Positions 47,801 through 63,164 of a DNA stretch of 64,000 nucleotides are shown in pieces. The stretch comes from Glandiceps talaboti (lineage: Eukaryota > Hemichordata > Enteropneusta > Spengelidae): positions 12,761,259 through 12,825,258 of the forward strand of contig NC_135559.1 in NCBI RefSeq assembly GCF_964340395.1, written 5' to 3'. Made by a program: the position numbers and the translations under genes. The notes under the pieces were generated by a model. The model had not been told where the DNA came from. It saw only the letters and a program-made list of their open reading frames with translations, and made no database searches. How positions within the stretch are numbered: the first letter of the stretch is position 1; every line of letters begins with the position of its first letter.

Positions 47801-50291
47801 CTAATTACTGCTCAGTTTTGCTTGATCAATAGTGAGGTGAATTCACTCCCTGTGGCATTGATTGATGGCTTGGATGAGTTGGCTGCATCAACTAGTATGA
47901 CATGCCAGGGACGGGGTCAGATGAATCATCAAGTTACGAATATAAATCACAAATTACTACAAGAAACCACTGGCAACCGTCCAACTCAACCCTGTTAGAG
48001 ATACTCCTGCCACTTTACTCCCATTGTTTGGATCATTATCACGACATGCTTTCCACAGTGTACAGATATGTGGAAAGTAAGACGCTGAGACTGTGATAGA
48101 CTCCAAGACTTCACATTGTAAGCACTTGATCAGTGTTGCCAGTTCTGAAATGTTGATCGTCTCAAAGTGATGCAACTCAGACTGAGTGACTGCTGTGAAG
48201 AATCACTGGTTACTGTACGGCTGATATCATACTATGATAATATGTATGGCTCTACTGTCAACTTAAAGGGGAATGATAGAAGTCATGGAATGATGGCAAT
48301 TATAGAGGATTAGTCTAGTATTTATAACAAACACCGTACAATGATAATCCCTGTCTTACTCCCTTTAAACACTTTCAAGTTAAAGGCCCATGACAAGTCT
48401 GGTTTAAATTGTGGATGAAACAAGCACTTGTCTGGCAGAGCTATAGAAAAGTTGGTCCTGAACTAAAGAATTTATCAATTCCCAACATACAATACTAAAA
48501 ATATCAACACCTTATTCAAATTTCTAGACTCTTACAAATATACACGACCAGAAAACTACATGGAAACAATTATGAGTTGATTACATTTTACTCTGTTCAT
48601 AGCCACAGAAAGCACTGTTTTAGGGAAAGCCATATTCTTTTTTACGGAAACAGTTCAGAATTTTATTGCTTGCATAAAATATAGCAACTTGTGAACTGTC
48701 GAACAAAGACCTTTCCTTACCGCTACTTAAAATTTTACGACTAACAAAATCATAGTTATTTACTTTTATCTGGCTTTAAGTTAGTGTAACCACACACAGT
48801 GGAGGACACTGTCTATGGTGTTAAACCTGTAAAGACAACATCACTTCCACACAAAGGACCTTTAGAAAAACAAAAATGGCCTCATCATAGTCACTAGACA
48901 AACAACATCAAAACTATCAATGTAAGATTAATGTAAATATTATCTAGTAGCTAATTTTGCTAAAAATATGATTATTACATATTTCTATCATGACAAAACT
49001 GATTCCTTATCATTATACAAACACTATCAGTTAATGAAAAAAATCACTTAAATTTCCATACTACACTTCTTCATTTTCAAGTGGCCTGTTTTACTCACAT
49101 GTGCTGCCTGTGTAAACTGCAACTTCAATTTTTCAAATTGGATTTTGTAAATTTTCAAGTTGCCAGTACACTAGCAATAAACTGTAACTTCGTTATTTAA
49201 ATTACATTTTCAAATTTTCAAGTGGCCCACTATGCTAGCTATGATTGCTATAAGTTTAATTCTAAATAAACTTTTAAAATTTGAAATTTTTTAGAATATT
49301 CATATACTCGTATGACTCAGAGCTCAAATGACTTCTATGCATGATGGTCAGATTTATCTAAGTGAATTGTTCCAGCTCAGCTAACAATTGTCCATTTATG
49401 TCTATTAGTCTAGTTTACTGCCAGCTTGGTAGTCTAGATACAATGTTTAGCAGCTAGCAGCCTGTGTGCCCAGGACTACTGCTGCAGTGCTAATTTTGAG
49501 CCTGTGTCTCAACATAGTTTTTTTTCTATCATTGTTACTCAACTTTTTAGATTTTTACATGCAAGTGGAATATGAGTGGTAAGGCTACTAAGGAATGTAT
49601 GCAGGCTTATTGACCTTAGTAGTAAATAATGATTTAACCTGGGTGTAATAGTAATGGCTGGCATTTTTAAAAGTGTGCCTATCAATTTAAGTACAGCTAA
49701 TCTTGATAAAGAACAACCATAGATCACTGAAGTAACGGTTTTAACCTTGACTTCTATACCCTAGTTCAAGTTTGAAATTCTAGAGTCTTGTAAAGTTATT
49801 GATATGCACGCGACCGTGACTTTATGGTGCTATGTCCTAGACCTTATCATCACCGCAGAGTACGAACTTTACCTTTGGGACACTAACGTTATCTAGTTTT
49901 GTCTAGACTGTGCCGCTAGAACCGACCCTCAAAGGACGATCCATTAGTTGACCTCAGTGATTGGTTTGAGTAGAGGAATGCCAAACAAACTTTTTTCTGT
50001 ACATTCTGTTTTTCAATTGATGGTTATATTTCTTATAACATCTTTGCTACTGTCTTGAAATGTTTGTATTATAGTTTACTTGACCTCACAAATAAACTGA
50101 ATGGGAGATTTGGAGCAACTATAACAGTTTCCTACACATTGTTGTGTTTTTGCCAACCCAGAAATCCGGTGTCAGAAATGGGGTACTTCTATGATAGTAA
50201 TGTATGTACATGTAGTTTCCTCATATTGTATGGATGTGCTAGAGTTTTAGAACCCTGGTTACAGAGAAGGGATTCTACATTCAATATTTAA

Positions 50292-50296
<5 letters not shown>

Positions 50297-50325
<29 letters not shown>
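50297..50325. repeat. Poly-A run of about 27
   Basis: TTACAGAGAAGGG occurs on both sides (near 50260 and 50420), so the run may sit in a local duplication or mark a retroposon tail on the plus strand. Confidence 0.9.
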
Positions 50326-51786
50326 GATTTTCTGTGTTTTGTTTGTTGGTTTTTTGTTGGTTTTTATTGTGTTTTTTTTTTTGAAAGGGAAGGGGGTGTT
50401 CATTTTATATAAATCCTAGTTACAGAGAAGGGGTCAGCTGACCAGTACAATTATAATAGGTCTTACACATTCAGTGTTTGTCTTTGCTTTATTTTGGGGG
50501 TTTTTTCCAGCAAACTTTACAGAAACCTGATGAGGAAATTAAAAAATAACTTACCAACAACACTTGTTATGAAAATTATTTGCATAAATTAGCATGGAAG
50601 GAAACAGCTTGAAATACGATAAACATTGCTGAAATAATCAGCCCATGCATGAATCCTTGATTTCAAATTAACACCAGACATAGAAACTCAAGTAAATGAA
50701 AGGCAGGCTTCATTACAAGGACAGACAGTAGACGGGACTTCTCAAATGTACAGTGGGTTACATCACTACATGGTTATGTCTATCAGCTGTCTCTTGGTTG
50801 TTTCTCAAAGTGCTGTCTGACTGGGCACCGACTATAAACATACTCAGCAGCATAAAACATGTGACGAATTGTTTGCAGATATGAATGACTGACAGTTGAC
50901 AAGTGACATTCCTTCTAAAAAAAACTTATGGAGATAGTAAAACGACCTTGTTCATTGAGATGAAAGAAGAGCATATTTTTAAACAAATAAATAACACATA
51001 TTTGATTTTAAGTTACAGGGTCTGAATTACCCCATCATTGACTAATACCTGAATTGTCTTGTTAAATGGCATATCCAATATGGTAGCATACATGTATGCT
51101 GGATTCGAAGGAAGGTATTTGAAATTATGAAAAATTCCAATGTTGTGACTTTTCGTCACCTGATCAAAAACTTTTGCCATCAAAGAAATGTCAAAATAAG
51201 TAGCTAGTCAATAAATTACTAATATAGTAATAAGAGATATGTGGGCCTGTCATTTTTTTTAACTGACAAACCAGCACTATGCTGACAGACAGACACAGTA
51301 AGGTCCTGGTTTTCTACACAGCTTTATTTAGAATATAACCTGAAAGATCTAGGCATTCCTTCCATGGGGTAGTGAGTGTGATTACACTAGCGGACAAACA
51401 GCTCAACATTTCAGTCAATGCAGAATGGTGTACGGAGACAGTCAGAACCAGGTACCAACTTACTCCATCTCCAAACAGGACTACAATAGCAACAAGCTGT
51501 ATGTGTCAAGCATACATGATATTTGGTGTAGACTACTATTTCACGACATATAAATAGTAACAGCCCTATTTAGTATTTGTGTCTTACCATGACATACTAT
51601 GTTACTATGCAATTATTGACTTGATACTAATGATACAGTGTTAAATACAACAAAAACAAAATTTTAACTCAACAAATATTTGGAGAATTTTCACTTATAA
51701 GTTGATATCTTTACGTCTCTTGGAGGAAACAAAAGAGAACAAACAAACCAAACAATAACAATAAGGTTATTATATCTAGCTCAATT

Positions 51787-51850
51787 ATGTCTAAACCATC
51801 CTCACCCCCAATCCCCCACCCCCCACCCCCCACCCCACCCCACCCCACTC
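51787..51850. repeat. CACCCC-rich simple repeat
   Basis: CCCCCCACC units; the proline-rich open frame over it is an artefact. Confidence 0.9.
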
Positions 51851-52579
51851 CTACCCCTCTTCAGCATAGAAAAGTTGTTAAATTAGATATACTTATGATC
51901 ATAAAACTACATTCTATAAAAGCAGTTCCACAGGGTTATCCCAAGACCTTTTGCTTCAAATGTACACTAGTGGGTTAATTCCACTAGTCTTGAAATAATA
52001 TGAATATATTAGCATAATATATGAACAAATTAGCATAATGTGTTATTGTTTTTCATTATAAATGCAAATCCAAATCATTATTATCCAAGGGCAACCCTAA
52101 TCCGTTGTAGTCTGACTACCAGAATGCCAAACTTGTTTCTCATTTTTTTTACACATACAAAAATGTATCTGTTCTTTGCTGGGGCACTATTATTGAATGT
52201 CAAATATTGATTGATGGAAATGGGCCATGGTCAGGTGAAACTATGTGAAAACAATAAATCATGCAAAACACATGAACAATAAAAGAGAAAATGAACTACT
52301 CCACACATCAAACAGATCTGTTGGTGTTGAAATCTTTTAATTTTACGCACTGTTAGTTGTCTTTTATGTACCTGAAGGTCAGGATGCCAGTGTTATACTT
52401 TCTAAGTTTGTCAACTGTCTACAAATTCACCACATGCACTAATTTCTGATATTAGTTTCAAAATCTGGGGAACGCTACTTCCTTCTCCTCCAGACTGCTG
52501 TACTATTGTTGTATGCATTGAAAATGATAAGTCTTCTAAACTTATTTTTAAAAGGTCCAGTTCTAGTCTAGTGCTATCC

Positions 52580-52654
<75 letters not shown>

Positions 52655-52671
52655 TGTGTGTGTGTATGTGT
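52580..52671. repeat. (GT)n microsatellite with GTAT interruptions
   Basis: About 46 dinucleotide units. Confidence 0.97.
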
Positions 52672-54230
52672 CACGCTCAAAATCTCTCTTTACATGGGGT
52701 GAAGAAATAATTTGATACCATATAATATCTAGACTAGTCCAATTCTAGGTGCTGGGTGTGAAAAACAGTTGTTGGACACAGCTATAGTCACTGTGCCCTC
52801 TAATGATAGCAAACATTTTTGTATCTTTTTTTTTTGTATTTTTTTGTTGCAAGTCAAAATGAGAAAAACTGAGATTTCTTGTGAATCACCACATAGTAAG
52901 AAATAGGAGAACACCAAATGTTGGTGTGTCACTAGAAATTGTGTGTGCCAGTGGTATGTCAAATTGGCTTAGAGGGCACACTGGTTATACTATTATAGTA
53001 AAATTTGAGCCCGAACAAAATAATGACCCTAACATAACCCATATACTTCGACAAAATAGCACTAATGTGAAAATCTGGGACTGAATTCGTAGCCTTTACA
53101 CTGTCCATCATAAGCTGGTTATTGGTTATTTGATCTATAAATATGTCTACGTATAGAAATCTGGGGAATGTATTCCATCCAAACTGTCCATTTGTGTGTT
53201 ATGTGTCACTGTCAGTTTAAACAAAGGACTACATTTGTTAACTTAAAGGGGCAATGACACTGCCGGAAATAAAAGTATTTTCATAAACTTTGGGTTCTGG
53301 AAAGACATTTCATGACTTCAGATCAAATAAATTGTCAAGAAACATCAAACTGAAGGATCATGAATATTCATTGTTAACCTAATATATATGCATGTCTGGT
53401 AAGTTCTATGAGGCAACAATGGACCACAGCCACAACAATGAAGGTAAAATAGATTTTCAATTTGCTCTTTCTTGGGAATCATGATGTGATGCTAAATCCT
53501 GAAATGACTCTCCACTTGAAAAGTTACGAAAATAACTTTCTTTCCTGGAGTGGTGTTCCCCTTTAAACCAAATTTCTTGTATAAGCAATGTTTTTTTTTG
53601 TGGTATGACATAAATATGCACAACTTCCCACTGTTTAGAATGACTTTTGACTACAAATTGCATCAACACTGTTTGTCATTTAAGAGGATTAACAAAACTA
53701 AACCACTTTCACAGTTACAACAACTGTCAAACTTTCCATCTCTTTCAGGACAATTACCGGGGTGCCAATTTGCTTTTTATTGTGTGATCTGTTTTGAAGA
53801 AGAAAAACAACGATATGCACTTAACACTAAAAACACTTCATTGAAAGAATCTCAACTGGTTGGAGCATTGAACAGCAAATAACAAACAGTTTCTCTTAAG
53901 TGGGGTTCCCCTCTAATTGTTGGGAAAGTCAAACCTGTCTAAATCTGTACTGAATACAGATGAACTATTAGCAAGTTATAGACAATGGTAGGAGACACCC
54001 ATCACTACCAGCTGTTCAAGGATTTAAACCACTGACATAAGATTTATGTCAAATTCATGAGATTTTAGACAAAGATGGCCTTGCGACAAAGAACCCCTGC
54101 TGGTAACTGTCTAAAGGCACTTTTATTACAGTAATTTTAATTCACACTACAGCCTTATTATTAGTCTGGGTCCATTCTCTGTTTTACAATCCAGAGTACT
54201 ATGGTTGTTGTGAGTACTGAGATACTGGTG

Positions 54231-54320
54231 GCTTGAAACAAAGCCGTGTCTTGAAACAATGTGGTGTCTTGAAACAATGCGGTGTCTTGGAACAAAGCAG
54301 TGTCTTGGAACAAAGTGTAC
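54231..54320. repeat. 17-bp tandem repeat, GGTGTCTTGAAACAATG
   Basis: About five units with GAAACAA/GGAACAA variants. The minus-strand frame across it gives a repeating VSRH/VPRH peptide with no known relative; treated as non-coding. Confidence 0.85.
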
Positions 54321-57300
54321 CAGTGCCTTCAGACAAAGCGTCGGTTGTAGACGCAACTGGTTAATTATCTGTCTGTGTACAAGTTTATAACAGTAGATCA
54401 TTAATTAAAAAGTCCTCTTTGGTGCTAATGTACCCCTACAGAAAAAGAGCGCTCATGATTTGAGCAGCCATTGCCGCTGCATTTCTCCAGTTTTCCAGTT
54501 CTATACATCTGGCCATGTGTTGACATAATTCTGGGTGATCATCCGAATGTTGGGTTCTGGGAAGGGGTGGGGAATGACAAATTGACCAAGAAAATTCAGC
54601 CCCATCCCTCCCCATCCACCCACCCAAGACAGGAGCCGCATCCATTTTGAGACACTTACTGACTACAGTTTGATCCACATACCCTCCTCCCTCACTGCAC
54701 AAACACAATCACATGACAAAGTTTTTGACAGTTCAATTTACCAGTTAAAGTGATGAAGTACAACCCCTGCCAAAACACAAACTGCCTATATACCACTATG
54801 ACCTACAACACATGTAGAAGCATTGACCAGGTATAATCTACATTTCACCAACCAGTTACATACAAATTTACAAAGGGTAATTACTTCAAGTTCAATACTA
54901 ATTACAAATTCTAATTTATTGCTTCAGTTCTTTTAATTCAAAGTTATTCTAGAGAATGTAAATAAATCTGTCCAAGCTACTGACTGAATTTGATTGAATT
55001 ATTCTGATCTCAATACATCGGAATTCAGTGATTGAATATCTGTCAACTACATACAAAGCTACCACAGTCAAGGTCAGACTACAACAAAATGGCCGCCACA
55101 CTATCTCATCTCATAAACCTCAAGACTATTTTCTTACTACAGATGTCAATTTTCATAACTTTTGACAAATAAATTTTGTAAATATGCAATATTAGTAATT
55201 CATGATGACTGGGAACCTGAAAATGATGAATTATTACATTTTTTCTTTAATTCCAATTTTTTGTACATACAATTGTAAGTTCTGTGTTTTTTATTTTTAG
55301 ACTTATGAAAGCAAGAATTTCTGGTATTCAGTTTCAAACACATATGATAGAATCATAATATTGGAGGAAATCCCTGGGATAGATTTTATCAAACTAATGG
55401 TCTCAATCCAAATAATGTTGCTGTGTTGCACCCTGGATAACCTTGAGTTAAATTCATTACTTAAGCTGGGGTGCCCTCAAACTACGGACATCCTGCAGTT
55501 ACATTGATTACACATTGGGACATTTGTGGGACAGCGCAACCTAAAGGGCACAAATAAATCAACCTGGTGGCCCCTATATTTCAGGATGTATTGGAATAGC
55601 CTCACTGTTTATATGAAGGTGAACGGCCTTTAGAATTATAAATAGGGGGATCAATTGTGTACGGGTTATACATGCCACTCATTAACACTACACTGCAGGC
55701 TTTGACTCGATTTGTTGGTTAATTAGTGACTTTCTTTACTCCAATGTCCTTCAAGCTGTAGTCATTGTTATCAGTGGATGTCAGTATCCTGTACAAAAGC
55801 ACTGCAACAAGAAACCAGACCATACGCAGGAACTGATTTCAATGCGAATTGTTTCTAAATCTATTCAGAAGCTCTTACATACAAGTACTAACAACCACAC
55901 TATCGCACCAAAACACTCTCTAAATAGCAACATACACTCAGCTACGACCACTTCGCTGGTGTCTCAACGAGACTTGAAATAAAAGGCCATTGCAGAAAGA
56001 ACTGGACAGAAACACCAGAATAACATAGAAAGGGTGATTTTAAGCAGTCTGCCCCTTTAAGGGTCATATTAGCATGATAATCAAACACCGTCACAGAGGT
56101 TATATTTCCCTATATGTGTCACTTTGAAGTTTTGTTGGCGTTTACGTCTGAGAGTTTTCGTTTATTCCGACTGCTTGGATGGACACGTTTTCGTTTTGTT
56201 TGACAACATGACTGACCCTCCGAACAAAAGGCAGCAGTTCAAATATTAGTAGCTGGGTTGGGCTGTCAGGCAAAAATCTTAAATGCAAAGAAACTCAACA
56301 AATATACACACGCAATAATGACTATGGGGGACATAAAAGACAACTTTCCATTTAATTTGTTTTGAAATTATGTTGATTATTCTACGTATTTTGTCAGTTT
56401 GGTGTGGAATTTCAAAATGACATCCTTTTTTGTTAAGCCCTCAATTACTTAAGAAGAAGATCAAATACAGAAAGTGCTACCGGTAAAAACTGTGTCATTT
56501 TTAACAATTACAAGTAACGTATTAATTACTTTTACCAGCTGTCAATCAAAACCAGAATGAAATCAACATCTTGACGTGATGAAAATATTAATATTAATAC
56601 TGCTCAATAATGACAATGTCATCTGAATCTTAATTCATGTCTATCTTAATAATTGATAATTCATAATCATGAAAATTTCATATTTTAAAAAAAAATAGAT
56701 AGTGCATGATACAAAGGATGCTATACAAAGCATGTTCCATTTACAGGAAATACAGCTGAAATAGCAAACATTTTTTCCTCATAGACTTATAGAAATTATT
56801 CAATGTTTTGATTTGGTTTAGATACATCAACCTGTAAATAGTGTAATGGTGAATTTTAATACAAAGATTAATCTGACGTACAGTTTATTACTTTAATATA
56901 CATACACGCTGTAAATGAAGGCAATATGTCATTTTTATTAAAACTGCTTGTGTAAACATTGACTGTACATTGACTCTGCTCATCTGTCTGTCTGTCTAAC
57001 TACATCCTGTTACACATACAGGTTGTATTATACATTTAGTTTTCGTCCTTATTAGCAATACATTATTGCCTTAACAAAGATCACCAAAGACCTTACTTCT
57101 GTTCGTAAGCACGTTCAGCAAACACATACTTAAAATCACCCTTGAAAGTTTGCAATACATGTACACAGAATAGAATTCAACTGATGTAAAAAAAAAAAAA
57201 AAAAATGTATAAAAGAGGAAATTTTTTTAGACAATTGTTTTCAATTGTGTTAGCAACATTATGGCAGGGGGACTACATGTATGCAGGATAGTCATCCAAT

Positions 57301-58014
57301 TGACGTAACTCATAAAATTTAAGATGTTTTTTTTTTCTACACTTTATGTGCACACCTGTGCATGTAGTTTATAGGCATTCAGGCATCAACCTACCACTTT
57401 ATTGTAGTGATACTCAAGTACCAACCCACTATAAAACTGTTATGGTTCCACACGTTTCTCCAATTCATATAATCTGTCGAGCCACATTTCATAAATTTGT
57501 CACATTTTTTCACAAAAAGTCTTTTCAAAAGAATTAAGATCAACAAATTTGGCTTCAGTTTATTGCAGACAAGATTTTCTTTATTACTTTGACCTTGCAG
57601 TTAAAATCTTACAAAATCATTTTTTTAGAACTTATAAAGCAATTTATGATTGTATAACTTAAGTTTATTTGTTTGTATAATCGGTTGATGACATTTGCTT
57701 GGTGTAATTCAAGGTGATTACAATTGACTTGTCAAACTAATTAGCAGTTATTCTTGGATTGAAAACAAGACCTTGGATTCAAGGTAAGCTGATTTCAAGA
57801 AAAGACCTCTGACGTCAATGGTCTGAATAAATTTGAAAAGAAAGGGACGGCGGTGTCCATTAAGTCATTCTTTGATTCTGTGTTCGAGTAATATTTAGTA
57901 TTATTTTGTTGAAGGTTGGTGTTAGGGTAGTAGTGTTACCTTGAATATTTATCAGAAATACTTCCATGATTACAGAAAAAATACTGCAAGCATTATCATT
58001 TCTGTCACAATGGA

Positions 58015-58102
58015 GGTAGCCGAGAGACTTGGCTGTCTGGCTTGAAAATCTAACATGTCAAGCCAGTATGTTGAAATAGATTGCTAATATCTGGGCTACT
58101 GG
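58015..58102. repeat. Third copy of the TGGCTATCTGG family
   Basis: GTAGCCGAGAGACTTGGCTG, TCTGGCTTGAAAATCTAAC, TCAAGCCAGTATGT and ATCTGGGCTAC. Confidence 0.7.
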
Positions 58103-58135
58103 GGAAGAGAATGAGTTGTACAGTATGGGGAGAGG

Positions 58136-58399
58136 AGGGGGGGGGGGGGTGTTAATCAATCAAAAGAATTTGAATGGCACCAAAATCCAACACAACAGAC
58201 GTAATGTTCTATGGCACTGAACAGGAACAATAGATCGTAGTAAAAGTTAGAAAGTTCTCCTAAACAGATGTGTCTTGATATCCTTCTTGAATTTACCGAC
58301 AGTTGGTGGTGAACCAAGTCACCTTTGTAAATACAGCACACTAAAACATATTGAGCTTTCAAGTTTATTATAACCCCCCCCCCCCCCCCCCCCCCCCCA
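58136..58399. repeat. Poly-G and poly-C runs about 230 bp apart
   Basis: G run near 58136-58149 and C run of about 25 near 58374-58399. On one strand these are complementary and could pair as a hairpin; such runs are also prone to sequencing error. Confidence 0.85.
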
Positions 58400-60660
58400 T
58401 CAAACCCGAACCCTTACAACAGAAAACATTACTACTTCTAACAAATATCCATTGCACATAATGGAAACATAGGTCGTCATCAATTTTACAAGAATTTCTA
58501 ATGTCGGTTCAAAAAACCACTAATATAGATCTGAAACCATACTTACTCTACACTAAAAGTACATGTACATACACTCTTAGTAATTTACCTTTCACAAAGA
58601 CTGTCAAAATCAAAGCGACAATATGTGCAGTGACAATGATTGGCTAATCAGAGAATGGAACTTTACTTGTCACGATTACAAAACCCGTCCACAACAACAC
58701 AATGTAGTGCTGTAATGACTTTTCCATTACTGAGTCACTTGGGAATTTCTCAGTTTCTGTAACATTCATTTTCACAATTACATTTATCACTGTGCTCACT
58801 TCTAACTGGGAAATGAGTACATAACTACGAATTTAGTGGAAAAGATGTGTAAAATAAGAGTTGTGTTACAGAGGAAAGAGCTAACATGGCTAAAATAGCA
58901 TACACCAAGGACATTGCCTATATAACAAGTATTATTGTATGTAATCTGATACATAGCTGTCCACTGGGTTTCGGGTTAACCCAATATTTTCCTTCCTGAC
59001 AGAGTCACCTTATATTTTCACAGTTGGGTCTTGTTCACGATTTTAATATTGTGGTGTTGGTGGTTTTTTAAAAAGAAATGTTTTGCTCTTTCATTGAGAA
59101 AAAAATGTTTTAGAAACCACAAAGTACATTTGGACTACAGAACTATGAACTGAATGTAAAAATCTTGCAAAAATTCCAGAAAATTTTAGAACTTCTAAAT
59201 TTCTGACTGTACTACAGTGGGCAGAAACACCAAACAATAGTTGCCACCAAAATCTTGCAAAAATCGTCAAAAAATTTTGCTTCATCCCAAAAATTCTGGT
59301 TGTATGCTCCTGTGAAAAATGTAACAAAGTAAACGTAATTGCTGGCAAAAGTCAGAAGTTAGATTTACAAATAAAATGTTTCAGTTGAATGACCAAAGAA
59401 CAAGTCAGTGAAGCAGACATACAAACATGGCTACCATGTCAATCATGTCTACCTAGACTAGAAAGGTTAGACCATGTCAGTGAGGTATTGTGGACTAAGA
59501 AAGGACCAGACATGTTCATTATTATGAACCCCCCTATAGCCCTTTATTGGGTTAGGAGTCCACAAGCACTTTTTTTTTCAAATGAGTGCCTATATATGTA
59601 TTACTTGTGTTTACGGAATTCACAGAGTTTACCTAATGGGCAAGATTTTAGGGATAGTACTGTTTACTACACAAAAGTGTGTTGACAACCGCAATCTGTC
59701 GCCATCCAAAATACCAAGACCAGGAGAACAGAATGTAATTATTTTATCATTAACTTCATACCTGGACGATTGAGAATATTCATGAAGACAATAAATAACA
59801 AATGGAATTCAAAACAAAATGAAAGATTTTTTATGTCCAAATTTTTAAACAAGTGAGTACACAAACTGTTCATATAATATTATCATGGAAGTACATAATA
59901 TTTCTGAGACTTGTCATCAAATTTTGCATATAATAATGCTGAAATAATATGACACTCAATAACATCTTTTTATTTGTCGTATCACTGTGTAAGTTCCACT
60001 TCCACATAGAGTCACAAGACAAGTTGCACGTTGCGGAATCAACACAAACCATTTTGACCAAAAAAAAAACCTGCAAAATAGAAATAGTAGTACCGTACTG
60101 ATCATTGGCAATATGTCAAAATCTACCCCACTGGGATAGTTTCCTTTTTATCAAGTGTTTCTTCATTAAATGACTAACGAGTTGATATTATCGATATTTG
60201 AACTATTATCATAACAAGTATCGTTGCACGTAACGATTCACAACACAGTTGATAATTAGTTAGGTGAGCCAGACAACTTCCTGGCCTGAGTTCAATGAAC
60301 GTATAAATATATCACTGATTTATAACACACGTACCTAGATATATCCATGTGATGTAGGAATGTTACCTGTACTATGAAGTGATTATTGCGGAGTAACCGA
60401 ACTTTAACGATGACTAACTAGTAATAGGAAACTATATATGCGTAAAAGTGCACTTTGTGTAACTTGTTTTGGCAACAGTTTGTATGGCTGTTGTGGTCAT
60501 AACACAACCAATAATTTGTCCCCATACCTGCATAATTTCTGTGAGTGTAAAATGACAGGTTACAAGAGTAGGTGAAATGATAGCATTCAACCCTAACTCA
60601 AGTCATTATTTTTGTTGTAGCTTCGCCGGATGATTCAACTATGTTTTCTAACTCAAAATA

Positions 60661-60960
60661 CTACTCTGGCAATCATGATCTCGAGTTTACTAAGATAGAC
60701 TCAAAAACTATTGTTGCGACAAGTTGATATACATGTAACTGTAAGCTATTGAATTGGTTTACTTACAATTGTATATATATTCATAGTAGGGTAGCATTTT
60801 TGATGGCTGACATGATATGATCTTGAGTGTACATTTTGGACATTTTAAACTTTTACACCAGTGTTTACAGAGTGACATACATGTATCTACCACACATCGA
60901 CCGACAATTATTTTAGTCTGTGTCTATCTTAGTAAACTGAGACTTCAATTGTCAGAATAG
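60661..60960. mobile_element. AAGATAGAC-family MITE, copy D, best preserved
   Basis: Left CTACTCTGGCAATCATGATC then TCGAGTTTACTAAGATAGAC; reverse complement of the right end CTATTCTGACAATTGAAGTC then TCAGTTTACTAAGATAGAC. Inverted repeats of about 55 bp; total about 300 bp. It shows that the true ends lie outside the AAGATAGAC word. Confidence 0.8.
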
Positions 60961-62796
60961 TAAGTTGAAAGGAAGTCAAAATTAACTACATTTTTTTTTT
61001 CAATTTTCCTGAAAAATTATCATAAATGAATGGAAACACTATTGAAATTGTCAAAGACAGCGAACCACTATGCTGTCAATCCAAATTATGTGCTACCAAC
61101 CTTTTAATTTGATTTTACAATTGTTATATATTCACCTTCCAAATATCACATGGATTAAAAACATTTCAAATTCAATGATTTCAAATTACAGAATTCAACT
61201 GACAAAATCATGTGACTATTTAAATCCTTCGAATTGTGTAACTTCCTATTGTTGTTATGACAATGCAGTGAGTCCACTTCCTGTCGATCAGGTCATTGAC
61301 CGATAGCAAACATGTACCAACTGTTTCACCAAAATTTCGATTTTTTGGGGGGTGAATAAACACTGGTAGATACCAAGACTGTATAACTCTCCTGCCTAAG
61401 TTCTTTACTATTTAGGTTGCAAATTTTCCGGTCCTTGTATTCCTGTTATTACAGGGAGACAAGAAAAGTAAACAATGTCTTTGTTGACTTCAGAAAAACT
61501 TCGGCACATACTGTGACATACTCGCTTTTCAACTGTGCCATTGAAATGCATAACTGTGCAAGGACCTTTCCTTCAAAAACTTGGCACACCCTTTCAACTA
61601 ACTTTACACAGTACATGCCATGAACTTTTTGGATTCAAAAAGGCACTTATTTTTTAAGGACAGTAGAACTAAAATAAAGTATCTTTTGTCTCTTTTCATT
61701 GTTAGATGTGTAGTACGATGTCACAAAATCTGTTTGATGTAACTTAAATGTTTTCACATTAAATCTCAAGAATTCAGAGTAATATGTTTATGTATTTTAC
61801 TTATTCACGTTCAAATTTTCAAAATATTTCTCCTCAAATTACAAAATGTAGAAAACTTGTTCTTGGACTCTGGGTATCAAATGAAAATTTCTACTCACAG
61901 AGTTCATTTATTTTTTAAAACTATGTTTTTCTGTTTTAAAGTCATTGTCATAAACCTCAGCCTCTTTTACGACACCGTCAAATACGCACCACCCAGAAGC
62001 CATCCTTATTTCGCAGAGTTGCGGAAGAAGAAACTGCTCTGGTTTGTGAGCATGTTTAGAATGTTAGTCATGGCTACACCATTGTGTAATATGGCATATG
62101 GTTGTTCCAAACAATGTAGATTTTCATAAAATGATATTTCTCAAACATGAAATCTCCACCTCACGATTTCTCACCAAACCCGGGGTGAACGTCCTAATCC
62201 GAGTCTCACCATAAGCCCACAAATAACTGTTCTTCATGTAAGTACAATAAGGAACAACGTGACGCCTACACACCCCAAAATATTCACACACCCCCTGACC
62301 CATCTTACTCACCAATTGATAATCCTTGGGACAAAGTGTATTGTTTACTCATTAGATTTTAAATTCAAATTATTCACAAATTACAAAAGATAAAATTTAT
62401 TTCACAAAAACATACCTACTCAGTGATTATTCCTACCCACAGAAAAAAATGTCGTCTGCTGCGCCTACCTGTTGTCTGTCATTATTGTTTAATGATTCAC
62501 AACATAGTCTTATTTTTCTTTCTTGGTCATAAATATTTAATCAGGAATTCAAATACCTTCCTACACAATAGTATTACAAAATGAACAGGGTGGTGGTAGC
62601 CATACCCATGCATTTTTGATGACATCAATTTTTTTTATTACAAATGTTACAGATTTGGGAGCTACATTTGTGGTTGAGGTTTGACTCATAAAAACATTTG
62701 AAAATGTATTTGAACTTTGGAACACTAAATCAAACAAGAACAACCTTTTCTTCATAAGCATTCAAATTTTGACTACCAAATGTCATATTTAGTTTT

Positions 62797-63164
62797 GTGT
62801 ATGTATGTGTCTATGTATGTATGTATGTATGTATGTATGTATGTATGTATGTATGTATGTATGTATGTATGTATGTACATGTATGTATGTGTGTGTGTAT
62901 GTATGTGTGTCATTGTGTGTGTATGTATGTACATGTATGTATGTATGTATGTATGTATGTATGTATGTATGTATGTATGTATGTATGTATGTATGTATGT
63001 ATGCATGTATGTATGTATGTGTGTGTACGTACGTATGTATGTATGTATGTATGTGTGTGTATGTGTGTGTATGTATGTATGTATGTGTGTGTGTGTGTGT
63101 ATGTGTGTATGTATGTATGTGTGTGTATGTATGTATGTATGTATGTATGTATGAATGAGTGTGT
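62797..63164. repeat. Long (TATG)n/(TG)n microsatellite
   Basis: About 370 bp of ATGT repeats with TG and single-base interruptions. The longest open frames in the window lie over it and are artefacts. Confidence 0.97.

Noticed and set aside
53419-53442. ATG reading MDHSHNNE before GTAAAA, like the start of a CTR1 copper transporter
   Set aside because: Only eight codons match and no downstream transmembrane exons with MxxxM or GxxxG motifs were found.
54147-54708. Two minus-strand frames (VSRH repeat peptide; Trp/Cys-rich 90-codon frame)
   Set aside because: The first is a 17-bp tandem repeat; the second has no splice sites or motif that I can support.
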